In this document: positions 8,112 to 16,932 of the stretch, one piece after another
Position numbering within the stretch: position 1 is the stretch's first letter
Layout: every line of letters begins with the position of its first letter
Assembly (NCBI GenBank): GCA_023446865.1
Contig: JAEXPL010000115.1
Coordinates: 3,711 to 67,710, forward strand
Source: Verrucomicrobiota bacterium
GTDB lineage: Bacteria; Verrucomicrobiota; Verrucomicrobiia; Opitutales; Opitutaceae
Direction: 5' to 3'
DNA: 64,000 nucleotides
Position numbers and translations under genes: made by a program
The notes under the pieces: generated by a model
Told to the model about the DNA's origin: nothing
What the model saw: the letters and a program-made list of their open reading frames with translations, nothing else
The model's database searches: none

Positions 8112-10067
8112 ATGCTTACCCTCCATCTCTACTGCCTCGGGCACGACCCCTACGGCGACGGCGGCGGCATCTCCCGCTGGGGCGAGCGCAAGGGCAAGTT
8201 CCCTGACATGGAGTCCGCACTACACGGCCTCCTCGTCGGGCATCCGTACCCGACGGCACTGACCGGCCGCTTCAGTGGAGTCTTCATCCCCGGCGTCTCA
8301 TTGAAGGACGTGCCGGAGGCGGAGGTCATCCAGGTCTGGTCCACCGAGCCCCGGGCGCTGGCGAACATCGCCAACTTCAGCAAGTCCTTCCCCGATGTGC
8401 GTCCCAAATACTGGCCCCACACCGGCGACGGAACCAACGTCGGCCTGCTTGCCGAGATCCACATCAAGACTGTCCGCGAGTGGCAAAGACCGGCGGTCGC
8501 CGGTCTTCTCACGGACGGCAGCGGCATCCCCGCGAGCGCCAGCGCGGCCGGTGCCTTCACCTTGTCTTTCACCCCTCAGAATCTCAACGCGCTTCAGGTT
8601 CGCCTCTTCAAGGCGCAACTCGCCAGCTTCGGCGCCGAACACCGGGCAGGGGAGTCGATTGAGGTTCTCCAAGGGCACATGGCCCGCTTTGGCGAAGGCA
8701 TGCGGATGATGAAGGCGTACATCAGCGGCACCCACGGGCTCCAGACGCTCGCCCGCGGTGAGCGCGCGCCGGCCGAGCTCCCCTACAGCATCTTCCAGAG
8801 CCGGCTCTTCCTGACGGAAGAGCTCGGGCTGATCGCCAACCTCATCGACATGGACCACCGGGACATGGATGCCATCGACTCTTGGCTCATGCGCAGCGAA
8901 CGGTGGAAGAAACTCCTGCCTTTGCCCAAATGCATCTTGGTCACCCGCATCTGCCGCGAACGCAAAGAGTATCGTGAGGAAGGCGCATTCGAGGCCGCCT
9001 ACCACAACCATTTCAACATGGAGTCGCTCGTCTGGATCCGCGACGGCGACAACGTGTGGCGCTTCGCTACGGACATTCAGTTCGAGGACCGGGTATTCCC
9101 GGCGGGCGACGATGCGCCGGCCCTTGCCCGTCGAATTCAGGAGAAAATCTGGCAGGAGCATTGGAACGGCGCGCGCCGACGGGGGCGGGAGGAGTGGGCG
9201 AAACGCTCGCGGCATTCCAATGAAGAGCCTGTGGCACCCACCCGGGCGCCCGAGAACGAGCGCGAGCCCGTCGAGGTCCGCTGGCTCAGCGATGTCGAAT
9301 ACCCGACGCTCGATGCGTACCTTGCCAGCGAGCACTACACCCCCGAGCTGGACGCGTACATCCGGCGCAGGGCCAATGATGGCGCGCGGCAATACCAGCG
9401 GGAGATGATGCCCTTCGCGCTCCTCCTCCAAGGGCTCATCGACCAGAAGAACCTCCTCAACATCCCGCCAGGAACCGACATCTTCGATCCCGAGAATCAC
9501 CGGCGCTTCATCCGCCTGGTCAATGATTTCTCGGACGGGCTCGCCGACGACCGCTTCCAGAAACAGTGGGACGCCCTCACCAAAGAGGAGGCGCTTCGTC
9601 CGGGCGACCGCATCATCGGTTGGCGCTGGGCGTGTTATACCGAGCATTACAGCCACGTCGCGCGGTGGAATCATGGTTCCCGCACCAGCACCCCGATGGT
9701 CTTCACATTCCACCACCTTGTATCCGCCGAGGATGCCAAGGATGGGCGCACTTTCTATCCGGATTACCATCGTCTTCATGTCCACGAGTGGGAGCTCTCG
9801 CGCCGCTGGGTCTCCAACACTGGTCCCTTCACGAAGAAGCTGGCCACCGCCTCCATTGACATGTCCCGCTGGATCCCCGTCGGCCTGCCCGCGAGCCTGG
9901 CGGAACGCCTCCTCGATGACCGCAACTGGAAGCGCACCCATCTCTGGGCTGTGCCACTTCTGGCCCAATGGAGCTCGATCCAACGACAGCTCCGCGAACT
10001 TTCCCCGTCGCCGGCGCCAGTGCCCCTCAAGCTCCGCCAAGTGGGGGACACGGAGGATCCCGCATGA
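8112..10067 (+). CDS. Large hypothetical protein, 651 aa
   Basis: The largest unrecognised gene in this operon. No signal peptide, membrane helix or nucleotide-binding motif is visible. The N-terminus LHLYCLGHDPYGDGGG leads into a Gly/Pro-rich region; residues 150-300 are helical; the C-terminal 250 residues are rich in W, H and Y. ATG 8112 starts 20 bases after the previous gene. Codons at 9208-9225 contain an iteron-like sequence (RHSNEE in protein). The stop overlaps the next ATG. Confidence 0.8.
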   Translation: MLTLHLYCLGHDPYGDGGGISRWGERKGKFPDMESALHGLLVGHPYPTALTGRFSGVFIPGVSLKDVPEAEVIQVWSTEPRALANIANFSKSFPDVRPKYWPHTGDGTNVGLLAEIHIKTVREWQRPAVAGLLTDGSGIPASASAAGAFTLSFTPQNLNALQVRLFKAQLASFGAEHRAGESIEVLQGHMARFGEGMRMMKAYISGTHGLQTLARGERAPAELPYSIFQSRLFLTEELGLIANLIDMDHRDMDAIDSWLMRSERWKKLLPLPKCILVTRICRERKEYREEGAFEAAYHNHFNMESLVWIRDGDNVWRFATDIQFEDRVFPAGDDAPALARRIQEKIWQEHWNGARRRGREEWAKRSRHSNEEPVAPTRAPENEREPVEVRWLSDVEYPTLDAYLASEHYTPELDAYIRRRANDGARQYQREMMPFALLLQGLIDQKNLLNIPPGTDIFDPENHRRFIRLVNDFSDGLADDRFQKQWDALTKEEALRPGDRIIGWRWACYTEHYSHVARWNHGSRTSTPMVFTFHHLVSAEDAKDGRTFYPDYHRLHVHEWELSRRWVSNTGPFTKKLATASIDMSRWIPVGLPASLAERLLDDRNWKRTHLWAVPLLAQWSSIQRQLRELSPSPAPVPLKLRQVGDTEDPA

Positions 10068-10828
10068 ACACACTCGTTCCACGCGACCACGATTTTGCCC
10101 GAGAGCAGTGCATCAACGCAGCCTTCCTGCCGCTCGGCGAGCCCACCGACTGGGACGCGGTCATCGCCCATGCCGCGGATCTCGATGTGGATGCCCTCAC
10201 CGCCGAACTGCGCTCCGGTGAACCCTACGCCGACACCGCGCTCAATCGGCTGACGGTGTTCCGGCTCAACACCAAGATCCGGATCGCCCTGCGGCACGCC
10301 AAACATCGCCCGCAATACGGCACGGCCATCTGCTCATCTTGCGGCGCGCGCCACACCGACCCCGTCCTTTCTGCAAGCTGGGCTGTCGGCCGGTGCGTCT
10401 ACTGCGAGGAATCCAGTCACCTCATCTACAGCCAGCGCGGTCTCGACTGGGGCGGTGGCCTCCGCCTCGCCTTCGATACCAGCAACAACACCTGGGGCAT
10501 CGCCTACACGAGCACCAGCGACCGGGACAGCTATCGCGCCGGCATCGTCGTCACAGGCTATCCGTCACGTGTTGATGCATACGTCGCGCTTCAAGCCTCC
10601 GACTACTTCATCTCGCTCTACAACCAGAGCTGCAAGGAGGGGACTGAAGTCTCGGCCGACGAGGTCCTCCCCATTGGGAAGCTCTTCAGCCTCGATCTTC
10701 CGCTCTCTCCCTCGGGCTGGCGCGCCTTCCTGACGGAGTGCATGCGCTCCGCCGGCACTCAGAACAGCGAGCCGTACAGTCGCGCCGTCACCGACACGAT
10801 CCGCGAATACTTCCGGGCGGGGCGGTGA
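10064..10828 (+). CDS. Hypothetical protein with a zinc-ribbon-like motif, 254 aa
   Basis: Contains two CxxC pairs, C90/C93 (CSSC) and C111/C114 (CVYC), spaced as in a zinc ribbon, inside an otherwise unrecognised protein. A WGGGLRLAFDTSNNTWGIAYTS beta-like segment follows. The ATG at 10064 overlaps the upstream stop (ATGA), so it is probably translated together with the 651-aa protein and may act with it. Confidence 0.75.
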   Translation: MNTLVPRDHDFAREQCINAAFLPLGEPTDWDAVIAHAADLDVDALTAELRSGEPYADTALNRLTVFRLNTKIRIALRHAKHRPQYGTAICSSCGARHTDPVLSASWAVGRCVYCEESSHLIYSQRGLDWGGGLRLAFDTSNNTWGIAYTSTSDRDSYRAGIVVTGYPSRVDAYVALQASDYFISLYNQSCKEGTEVSADEVLPIGKLFSLDLPLSPSGWRAFLTECMRSAGTQNSEPYSRAVTDTIREYFRAGR

Positions 10829-10862
10829 GGTCGTTTCTCAACACTGCGAACTCCATCCCGCC

Positions 10863-11516
10863 ATGCGTGAGTACCTCTCGGTTCCGTTCTCCGAACATCA
10901 AACCGCCAAGCACCGCGGTGCTGCTTGGGACCAGTCGTTGAAGTCCTGGTATATTCCAGACGGAGTCGATCCGACGCCGTTCGTCCGCTGGCGCAAGGCC
11001 CACTGCTCCGGCGAGCTCCTCGCCAGGTTGCCGCCCGTGTTAGCGAATTTTCTCCAGGTCTGCGTCCCCGCGCTCGGCCAGCACCACCGCAAGGGGGCGG
11101 AGGCTTTGCATCTTCTCAAGGGTGTGCTCCCAGCTCTTCCCTTCGTCAAAGAGCTCGATGAGGACATTCGCGTCGCAGGTGACCTGGACGGTCATTACGG
11201 CGGTTCGGAGCACGGGGTCGAGGTGCCGGTGCGGATCGACGGCCGTATCTCGTGCGTCTTCTGCAATAGCCACAGTGTCTCATCCGGCCCCTTTCGCGCA
11301 CAACACCCCTGGTCCGGCATCTTCGACCTGACCATGCAAGAGATTGCCGATCCACTTGGCACCCCGTCGATCATGGGGGAGGCCGACGAGCTCCTCTTCC
11401 AGCGATTGGGGCGCACTCTCTTGCGCCGCTGGGATCATCCTGGCTGGCTGATCCATCTCACCTTCCTCAAATCGTCCGGAGCGCTTCTCCGGGCGACCGT
11501 TCAACGCGACGACTGA
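10863..11516 (+). CDS. DUF5710-like domain protein, 217 aa
   Basis: Residues 4-43 (YLSVPFSEHQTAKHRGAAWD, then W29 Y30 and a final VRW) match the small DUF5710 type domain found in plasmid and phage proteins such as large primases and toprim fusions. The remaining 170 residues have no assignment; a CVFC motif lies near residue 131. The stop overlaps the following ATG (TGATG at 11514-11518). A protein-like open frame exists on the opposite strand at 11040-11273, but the forward frame is continuous and fits the operon. Confidence 0.7.
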   Translation: MREYLSVPFSEHQTAKHRGAAWDQSLKSWYIPDGVDPTPFVRWRKAHCSGELLARLPPVLANFLQVCVPALGQHHRKGAEALHLLKGVLPALPFVKELDEDIRVAGDLDGHYGGSEHGVEVPVRIDGRISCVFCNSHSVSSGPFRAQHPWSGIFDLTMQEIADPLGTPSIMGEADELLFQRLGRTLLRRWDHPGWLIHLTFLKSSGALLRATVQRDD

Positions 11517-11803
11517 TGCCTACCATCGCCCCAATCACCCCGGCCGGCTGCAATACCGTCGGCCCCAAGATGACCCTTCTGCCCGAGGGCAGGGGAGTGT
11601 TCCTGGTGGAGATGGATGCCGCCACATTCGCGAAGCTCCAGCCAGAAGCCGGTGAATGGCTTGAGGCGTCGAAGTTTTTCGATGACGATGGCGCCGGCGG
11701 TTCAGCGGTCACCGTGAAAGGGCCTTTCTCCCAGAAGAAGTGCACCCGTTCGGATGGGTGGGAGCTCATGGTGCGGTTCAAGATCCATCGCCACGCCGGC
11801 TGA
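11516..11803 (+). CDS. Hypothetical protein, 95 aa
   Basis: ATG shares a base with the upstream TGA, implying coupled translation. Short beta-rich sequence (FLVEMDAATFAKLQP, WELMVRFKIHRHAG). No recognised domain. Confidence 0.65.
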   Translation: MPTIAPITPAGCNTVGPKMTLLPEGRGVFLVEMDAATFAKLQPEAGEWLEASKFFDDDGAGGSAVTVKGPFSQKKCTRSDGWELMVRFKIHRHAG

Positions 11804-11865
11804 TTCCGGACGTGTGTAAACCGCGTGACATCACGTCACCCGAGCGGATACGCTTCGCTCCAAGG

Positions 11866-12417
11866 ATGAGCCGCTTTCTCTCCACTCCTCGCCTCAAATA
11901 TAATCTCCGTCCAGCACAGGCCCGCGCGATCTCGCGTTACGCCGCTGGTGGACCTTGCCCCGAGTGGATGATGGGCATCGAACGCTATCCGGTCCCTGGG
12001 GGCTGGATGGTCAAGGTGCGCAAGAACCGCAAACTGATCCTGGAATTCTTCCGCGACCGCGATTGGGCGCACACCATGAGGCCGCTCCTCCACGCCGCCT
12101 TCGCCGCGCTCTGCCTGCGCAATGCGATCTGCGGCCCGATGCCAGTGGAAACCGCGCCGCGCCGCAAGCCCTGCGGCGGGATGATCGGGCACTACCGCGC
12201 GCCGGCGTTCCACATCCGGCCGGCCTCAGCGCCCCACAACGGCCGCGCCGCCTGGGATCACTTCACTCGCGCCGCCGGCCGCGCGCCGGACCGGATCGTC
12301 TGGGACCAGCCCGGCAAGCAATGGCTGGCCTATTTCCAGAAGGAAGCGCCAATGGCCCTGCGCCGAGGCGAGAAACCTCGCCGACTTTCGCGCCGCACCG
12401 GCGTGGCATCCCAATGA
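11866..12417 (+). CDS. Hypothetical basic protein, 183 aa
   Basis: Arginine-rich protein (predicted very basic) with no recognised family. ATG 11866 is preceded by AAGG immediately upstream; the frame from 11740 would overlap the previous gene. The last codons (GVASQ stop) fall within an iteron-like sequence at 12402-12419, and the stop overlaps the ATG of the following secreted protein. Confidence 0.65.
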   Translation: MSRFLSTPRLKYNLRPAQARAISRYAAGGPCPEWMMGIERYPVPGGWMVKVRKNRKLILEFFRDRDWAHTMRPLLHAAFAALCLRNAICGPMPVETAPRRKPCGGMIGHYRAPAFHIRPASAPHNGRAAWDHFTRAAGRAPDRIVWDQPGKQWLAYFQKEAPMALRRGEKPRRLSRRTGVASQ

Positions 12418-13331
12418 AAACACTCCTCGCTCTCACGCTGGCCTTCATCACGGCCGCCAGTCACGCCCAGCTCACCGCCGACAATGTGGCCGAGCTCCGC
12501 AACCGGCCGAAGGTCTCCATCGTCGCGGAGAACACTCCGTTGTCGGCCATCCTGGCGGACGCGAACATCGGCTATGTGTGCGACAAGGAGGTGGGCGACC
12601 TGCCGTTCACCTTCACCTTCTCCGGCACTCCCGGGGATCTGCTCTCCATGATCGAGGAGCGAGGAACCGTGGTTTTCAACTACAGTGACGGCCTGGTCTT
12701 CGCCCACCGCGATGTGCTCCTCACCACGCCCTACGTGCTCCAGTACCTGAAGCCGAACGCAGCCCGCTCCCTCCGGGATAGCGTCCTCCGCCTCCTGGCG
12801 TGCGACCCAAGCCTGGTGAACGTGACCATCCCGCAGGGTGGGGGCAGCCCGCTCCTCACCGTGACCGCGACCGCCCGCGGGCATCGGCTCGTGGCTCCGT
12901 TCATCGCGACACAGGACCAGCCGGCGCCAGTCGCGACATTCATCTTCCAGTTCCCCGACGGCAAACCCCTCTGGGGCTCGCTCCGTCGCGAGGAGGGGGG
13001 CGTCTGGAGCTACGCGTCCCTCATGTACATCCCAGTGTCTGACCCGGCCGGCAAGATCAGCAATGTGGAGGTCGGCCTTCAGGTCCGAGTGTGGCCCGAG
13101 GACGACAAGCTCGTCTACGAACTCCGTCACAGCGCGATCACCAGCTACCGCGAGAACGGCGACCCGGTTGCCACCCCGCGCATCTTCAAGGGCCGCCTCA
13201 CCGATTCGCAGACCGTCATCGACGTCCCGGAGATCGAGGTGGCCGCGCCGAAGAAGCAGAAGAAGGGGGCGCAGCCAGTCCGCCGCATCCCCACCGGGAC
13301 CTACAAGATCACCATGCTTCCAGCCGAGTGA
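12414..13331 (+). CDS. Periplasmic protein with a secretin/STN-like N-terminal domain
   Basis: 305-aa exported protein with a signal peptide (MKTLLALTLAFITAASHA, cleavage after A18). Residues about 32-100 follow the pattern of an STN/secretin N0 fold: a strand (KVSIVAENTPLSAILADANI), an FTFTFSGTPGDLLSMIEE helix and a final strand. The rest is a beta-rich domain with a lysine-rich patch (PKKQKKGAQ). It could belong to an envelope-spanning transfer or pilus machine, but no outer-membrane barrel domain is present. Its ATG lies inside an iteron-like sequence and overlaps the preceding stop. Last gene of the operon. Confidence 0.7.
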   Translation: MKTLLALTLAFITAASHAQLTADNVAELRNRPKVSIVAENTPLSAILADANIGYVCDKEVGDLPFTFTFSGTPGDLLSMIEERGTVVFNYSDGLVFAHRDVLLTTPYVLQYLKPNAARSLRDSVLRLLACDPSLVNVTIPQGGGSPLLTVTATARGHRLVAPFIATQDQPAPVATFIFQFPDGKPLWGSLRREEGGVWSYASLMYIPVSDPAGKISNVEVGLQVRVWPEDDKLVYELRHSAITSYRENGDPVATPRIFKGRLTDSQTVIDVPEIEVAAPKKQKKGAQPVRRIPTGTYKITMLPAE

Positions 13332-13352
13332 TCGCAGCTCTCGTCCCCGCGC

Positions 13353-13378
13353 GCCCCGGCCCACGGCCGGGGCTTTTT
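13353..13378 (+). terminator. Rho-independent terminator
   Basis: A 9-bp GC stem (GCCCCGGCC at 13353-13361, GGCCGGGGC at 13365-13373) with a 3-base loop, followed by TTTTT at 13374-13378. It closes the forward operon, 21 bases after the stop at 13331. Confidence 0.93.
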
Positions 13379-13390
13379 CATGCGTGCGGC

Positions 13391-13723
13391 TCAGTCCACG
13401 TACTCGAACTCGATCCGCGTGACGACCTTCGCGGGGACGCACTCGTCATGAGTGCGCCCGAAGAATTCGATGAACTGCGCCGGCGTCATCTCAGGGAACC
13501 CTTCCCGCACGCAGTCCGCCTGGTCGATCCGGTTGAGCGGCTCCCGCCGTGTGTTCAAGATCCGGATCACACAGAGCGTGCGCACCTTCTCGCCTTTGCG
13601 CAGGCCCTGGCATTTCTCGCAGGCGAGCACGAGCTCGCCGGGCTTGAGGTACTCCCATCCGTCGCGGCGCGTGACGGTCTTCGTCCGCTCCCTGACCTGA
13701 CGGGTGGTCAACTGGAATGACAT
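13391..13723 (-). CDS. ASCH-domain protein
   Basis: 110-aa protein resembling the ASCH/PUA-like proteins of phages and plasmids: an N-terminal TTRQVRERTKTVTRR element (the signature TxxQVxxxxKTVTRR), WEYLKPGELVLACEKCQGL, and a final FFGRTHDECVPAKVVTRIEFEY strand. ASCH proteins are thought to bind RNA or modified nucleotides; here the target is unknown. Start MSF at 13723; MRRMSF at 13732 is possible. It is the last gene of the reverse operon that begins with topB and faces the terminator of the forward operon. Confidence 0.78.
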   Translation of the reverse strand: MSFQLTTRQVRERTKTVTRRDGWEYLKPGELVLACEKCQGLRKGEKVRTLCVIRILNTRREPLNRIDQADCVREGFPEMTPAQFIEFFGRTHDECVPAKVVTRIEFEYVD

Positions 13724-13736
13724 TCGACGCATAAGA

Positions 13737-14288
13737 TCAGTTCGGCCCGACCATGACTCGCGGCCGTTCGGTGAGGAGGATGTCCCGGGTAAGCGCCGGA
13801 TGGATGACCCACGGCACCCGGATTGTCCGCAGCTCCACCAACTGCACATGCAACGTCCCGGCGCCAAAGCGGGCTTGGAGCGGGCTCTGGGTGCAGGTGC
13901 AGTTCAGCACGAGGTTGAACGGAACGGTGTCGGCGGTCCGCCAGAACACACCGCTTTCGAGCACGAGCTTCCCCTCCTCCAGAATCTGCCGGATGTGCTC
14001 GAAGCGGAGCAGCCGCCACGCGAGCGCAAGCAGCGCCAGGGCGGCGCCAATGACGAACATCGCGTAGCCTTGGGCAACCATAGCCGCCGGCATCCAGGCC
14101 ACGCCGAGCCAGGCGCAGGCCCCTACCGCGGTGACAGCCGCGCCAGCCCAGAACGCCGGACTGCTCACGACGAGGATGTAGGCGTAGGCCACGTGCGGCC
14201 CCACCAGCAAGGGCTCCGCGACGGCCTGCGGCTGTCGGGCCGCCAGTTTTCCCATCCGTTGTTGAAGTTGGCTCTCGGTCGCTTTCAT
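13737..14288 (-). CDS. Membrane protein with a bacterial PH-like domain
   Basis: 183 aa. After a soluble N-terminus come two hydrophobic helices (YAYILVVSSPAFWAGAAVTAVG and FVIGAALALLALAWRLLRF region, about residues 30-105), then a C-terminal segment (ILEEGKLVLESGVFWRTADTVPFNLVLNCTCTQ...) that fits the bPH_2/YdbS-like PH domain following paired membrane helices. It overlaps the upstream methyltransferase stop by ATGA. Function is unknown; it may anchor a complex at the inner membrane. Confidence 0.65.
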   Translation of the reverse strand: MKATESQLQQRMGKLAARQPQAVAEPLLVGPHVAYAYILVVSSPAFWAGAAVTAVGACAWLGVAWMPAAMVAQGYAMFVIGAALALLALAWRLLRFEHIRQILEEGKLVLESGVFWRTADTVPFNLVLNCTCTQSPLQARFGAGTLHVQLVELRTIRVPWVIHPALTRDILLTERPRVMVGPN

Positions 14289-15514
14289 ACGGCAAGAAGA
14301 TCCCGCTCCGGCGATCCCGCCAGGTACCCGACGGCCGGCAACCGGCACATGGCCCCGCGAAGATTGTCGAGGTAGCGTTCGCTGATGAGGAAACGGCGGT
14401 CCAATCGCAGCGCGGCGGCGGCCGTCTTCGCCGAGCCCCCGAACGGGTCCCAGACCAGGTCGCCAGGCTCCGTCGTGAACTGGATGAAGAATTCGGCCAG
14501 CTTCTGCGGCATCATCGCCGGATGCTGTTCCACGCCGACCTGCGCGCAGTACCGTCGGTAGGCGAGATCCCGGTCGGGCGGCATGACGTGAAGATTGCCG
14601 GGAATGCAGCCTCCGTTGTCGCGCCGATGTCGGATGCCCGGCGTCTGGATCTGGCTCGGGCTCGCACTGCGGACAATCTCCCCGCCGCTCCCGATCAATC
14701 GGCGGTGCCGCGACGTGTACGGGTTGAGCACGCGTAGATTGCAGCACTTCGTGCGGCCGTTGGGGGAGAGGAGGTAGACCGGTTCGATCCCGTTGACGCA
14801 GTGCGTCCGCTTCTTGGTGACGTAGTCGCTGCTGCGCGGCTTGGTCGGGTTGAACCAGTAGTGCTCGTCGATCAGGTTCCACCCGAGGTTGTCCACCAGC
14901 GCCGTGAGCAACCGATGCTGGTAGGCATTGCGCACGCCGGCGCCAGGCATGAACGTCGGCCCGAGGTTCAGCACGAAACAACCGTCCGGCGCCAGCTTCG
15001 GCCGGAAGAGCTCGATGTGATCGAGGAGGGTGGTCAGGTAGTGCTCGGGGCGCCAGTCGGAGATGTCCTCGTCGTACACCCGCGGCTTGACGAGCGGGTA
15101 GGGTGGCGAGGTCAGCACGCACGTCACGGCGCCATCCTCGACGTACTGCACGGCGGACTTCGCCTCCGCCCAGAGCAGCGCGCCATCGGGGCTCTGATAG
15201 ACGGTCACCACGACCGACGGCTTCGCCATCCGGTCGGTCTTCGCGCCGGTCTGGGTCAACGACCAGACGCCCCAGCCGGCCGGGGCCACCAGATCGGCCA
15301 GGACCGCGTTCTGCCGCGTCCAGCGCACCTTGCGGTCGAACACCTTCACCTCCTCCTCTCGTGGACCGACCCGCACCGTCGCCGCGCGGGCCTCCGCGGG
15401 CAACCCGATCCGCTCGGCGACCGCGTCGCAAGCGTCCCGCGCGCGCATGGGACCGTTCTCGGCGAGAACGTCGAGCAGGGGGAGGAGAAGCTCGGTCTGG
15501 GTCGGGAGGTTCAT
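14285..15514 (-). CDS. DNA methyltransferase (N4-cytosine/N6-adenine) with Mrr-N domain
   Basis: 409 aa. Catalytic motif TSPPYP at 135-140 precedes the SAM-binding motif DPFGGSAKT at 356-364, the beta-class order of the N6_N4_Mtase family. Residues about 6-90 look like an Mrr N-terminal winged helix (LLPLLDVLAENGPMRARDACDAVAERIGL, VLADLVAPAGWGVWSLTQTG). The stop of the upstream nuclease-like gene overlaps its ATG, so it is translated together with that gene. The pair could be a restriction-modification unit, or a defensive methylase plus repair nuclease. SPPY suggests N4-cytosine or N6-adenine modification; the target cannot be read. Confidence 0.88.
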   Translation of the reverse strand: MNLPTQTELLLPLLDVLAENGPMRARDACDAVAERIGLPAEARAATVRVGPREEEVKVFDRKVRWTRQNAVLADLVAPAGWGVWSLTQTGAKTDRMAKPSVVVTVYQSPDGALLWAEAKSAVQYVEDGAVTCVLTSPPYPLVKPRVYDEDISDWRPEHYLTTLLDHIELFRPKLAPDGCFVLNLGPTFMPGAGVRNAYQHRLLTALVDNLGWNLIDEHYWFNPTKPRSSDYVTKKRTHCVNGIEPVYLLSPNGRTKCCNLRVLNPYTSRHRRLIGSGGEIVRSASPSQIQTPGIRHRRDNGGCIPGNLHVMPPDRDLAYRRYCAQVGVEQHPAMMPQKLAEFFIQFTTEPGDLVWDPFGGSAKTAAAALRLDRRFLISERYLDNLRGAMCRLPAVGYLAGSPERDLLAV

Positions 15515-16326
15515 GTTTCCTCGGCCGCCACACCGACCGACGGCCGCAGCGATCTCAGCTCGTCCATCACATACGGCGGCAGTGATGTACGGATACCGTG
15601 GTAGCGCAGCGCCTCCTCCGGAGTCCGTCCCTTCATAATCTCCTGCACGACCCTGATCACATGGTGGAAGCGGTGGGCGATTGTCCGCTCCGCCTGTTCA
15701 AGGCGGACCCGCTTCTGAAGCTCCCGAAGCCGCTCGTAGCGGGTCGCATGATCTCGCGCCACCGCCAGCGCCAGAATCACGTCCCGTTGGCGCTCAGGCG
15801 TGGTCGGATGGACCGCCGGCGGCACCACCCGCCGAATGGTTGTTCCCTCCTGGCTGAAGAGGATCACCCCCCAACCCGCGGGCCACTTTGCCTCGGGAAC
15901 CAGGTGCTCCGGCATCGCAATGTAGCAGAGATTCGTCGGCCAGGTCTGCGGCGCCCACTTTCGCTTCCGGTCACGACTGTAGTCGGACAGGCTCACCTTG
16001 ACTTCCACGGCCACGGTCAGGATTGGTGGGACCGCGTCCTTGGCGGCATTCCACACCTGCATCGCATCGCCGAATACCTTCTGCTGTGCCTCGCGCTCAG
16101 CCTCCGGGACGCCGAACCAGCGGGGGGACCGCGGCGGGCGGGGGAGTAGCTTGAGCTCGATCATTTCCGTTTGGGTGGGCGTGCCCACCCCCGCGGCGTC
16201 CGCCACCCATCCCGGCGCGACAGGAACCTCGGCCTCCACCGGCTTGAAACCCTTGCCGTCGAGCCACAACACCACGTTGCGCGTGATGTTCTGGGTGAGT
16301 TCGGTCTTGTTCCGGTCGTAGGTCAT
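15511..16326 (-). CDS. PD-(D/E)XK nuclease-like (MmcB-like) protein
   Basis: 271 aa. Residues D43 (GWVADAAG) and E108-V109-K110 (VEVKVSLSDYSRDRKRKW) form a plausible PD-(D/E)XK core: acidic residue, ExK, then SDYxxDxKxxW as in MmcB-type putative repair endonucleases, followed by a WGVILF strand. The C-terminal third is helical and basic. Placed between an endonuclease III-like gene and a DNA methyltransferase, overlapping the latter by 4 bases. It may be the cleavage partner of that methylase or a DNA repair nuclease; the specificity is unknown. Confidence 0.65.
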   Translation of the reverse strand: MTYDRNKTELTQNITRNVVLWLDGKGFKPVEAEVPVAPGWVADAAGVGTPTQTEMIELKLLPRPPRSPRWFGVPEAEREAQQKVFGDAMQVWNAAKDAVPPILTVAVEVKVSLSDYSRDRKRKWAPQTWPTNLCYIAMPEHLVPEAKWPAGWGVILFSQEGTTIRRVVPPAVHPTTPERQRDVILALAVARDHATRYERLRELQKRVRLEQAERTIAHRFHHVIRVVQEIMKGRTPEEALRYHGIRTSLPPYVMDELRSLRPSVGVAAEET

Positions 16327-16329
16327 GGG

Positions 16330-16932
16330 TCAGGCGGCCCGCGGTTGGAGGATCTCAGGCCAGACTCCGCCCTCATGCCGGCGGGCTTGGCACCAATCCC
16401 AGATCAGGGCGTCGAGCTCCCGCGGTTTCAGCTTTCGCGCGTCCGCCTCCGCCAGGAAGCGGCGTTCGAGGGACGCGTATTCAGCGGAGGCGCTCGGGGT
16501 CCCCAGCGGGGCCGCGACGCCGATGAACCGCAGCCATTTGAGCACATGGGTGTCGAGCGCAGCGAATCGTGCATCGGGCCGCGTCCAGAGGATGAAGAAT
16601 CGCGCCGTCTTCGGACCGATGCCGTGGATCTTCTCCAGTTCGTCTGGGGTGCAGGTTGTGAGGTCGAGCTTGGCTGTGGCGGCTTCCTGCCACCCGCGGG
16701 TGAGGCGACCATAGTTCCCGATCCGGATCTCCCGGAGCACCTTCTCCAGCGAACCGGCGGCGCCCAGACGCCGGACCGCGGCGAAGGGAGCCTCATTCTC
16801 CTGCATCCAGCCGAAGAGGCGGTCCATCGCATTGCGGATCATCTCCGCGCTCTTGCCCGCGACGGCGATGGAGTAGAGAAGCCGGTATTCGAGCTCTGCG
16901 ACTTGGTAATTCACCAGTGCGACCCTTGGCAT
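16330..16932 (-). CDS. HhH-GPD (endonuclease III-like) DNA glycosylase
   Basis: 200 aa. Contains a helix-hairpin-helix ELEKIHGIGPKTARFFIL with K108 at the lyase-lysine position and ALDTHVLKWL with catalytic Asp127. The FeS-cluster cysteines of classic Nth are absent from the C-terminus, so it is a compact member. Glycosylases of this family remove damaged or modified bases. In this operon, next to a nuclease and a methyltransferase, it could repair or remove modified bases in incoming DNA. It overlaps the upstream gene by 22 bases. The exact substrate is not predictable. Confidence 0.75.
   Translation of the reverse strand: MPRVALVNYQVAELEYRLLYSIAVAGKSAEMIRNAMDRLFGWMQENEAPFAAVRRLGAAGSLEKVLREIRIGNYGRLTRGWQEAATAKLDLTTCTPDELEKIHGIGPKTARFFILWTRPDARFAALDTHVLKWLRFIGVAAPLGTPSASAEYASLERRFLAEADARKLKPRELDALIWDWCQARRHEGGVWPEILQPRAA

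Noticed and set aside
8298..10082. 594-codon reverse ORF opposite the 651-aa gene
   Set aside because: Shadow of the forward gene, which fits the operon with overlapping junctions.
11040..11273. Reverse-strand ORF with a PIN-like start (CDANVLIELFDEG)
   Set aside because: Attractive sequence, but it lies wholly inside the continuous forward gene 10863-11516, lacks the rest of a PIN domain and has no ribosome-binding site.
12330..13442. 370-codon reverse ORF
   Set aside because: Runs across a terminator and two convergent genes; the forward frame has a clear signal peptide.
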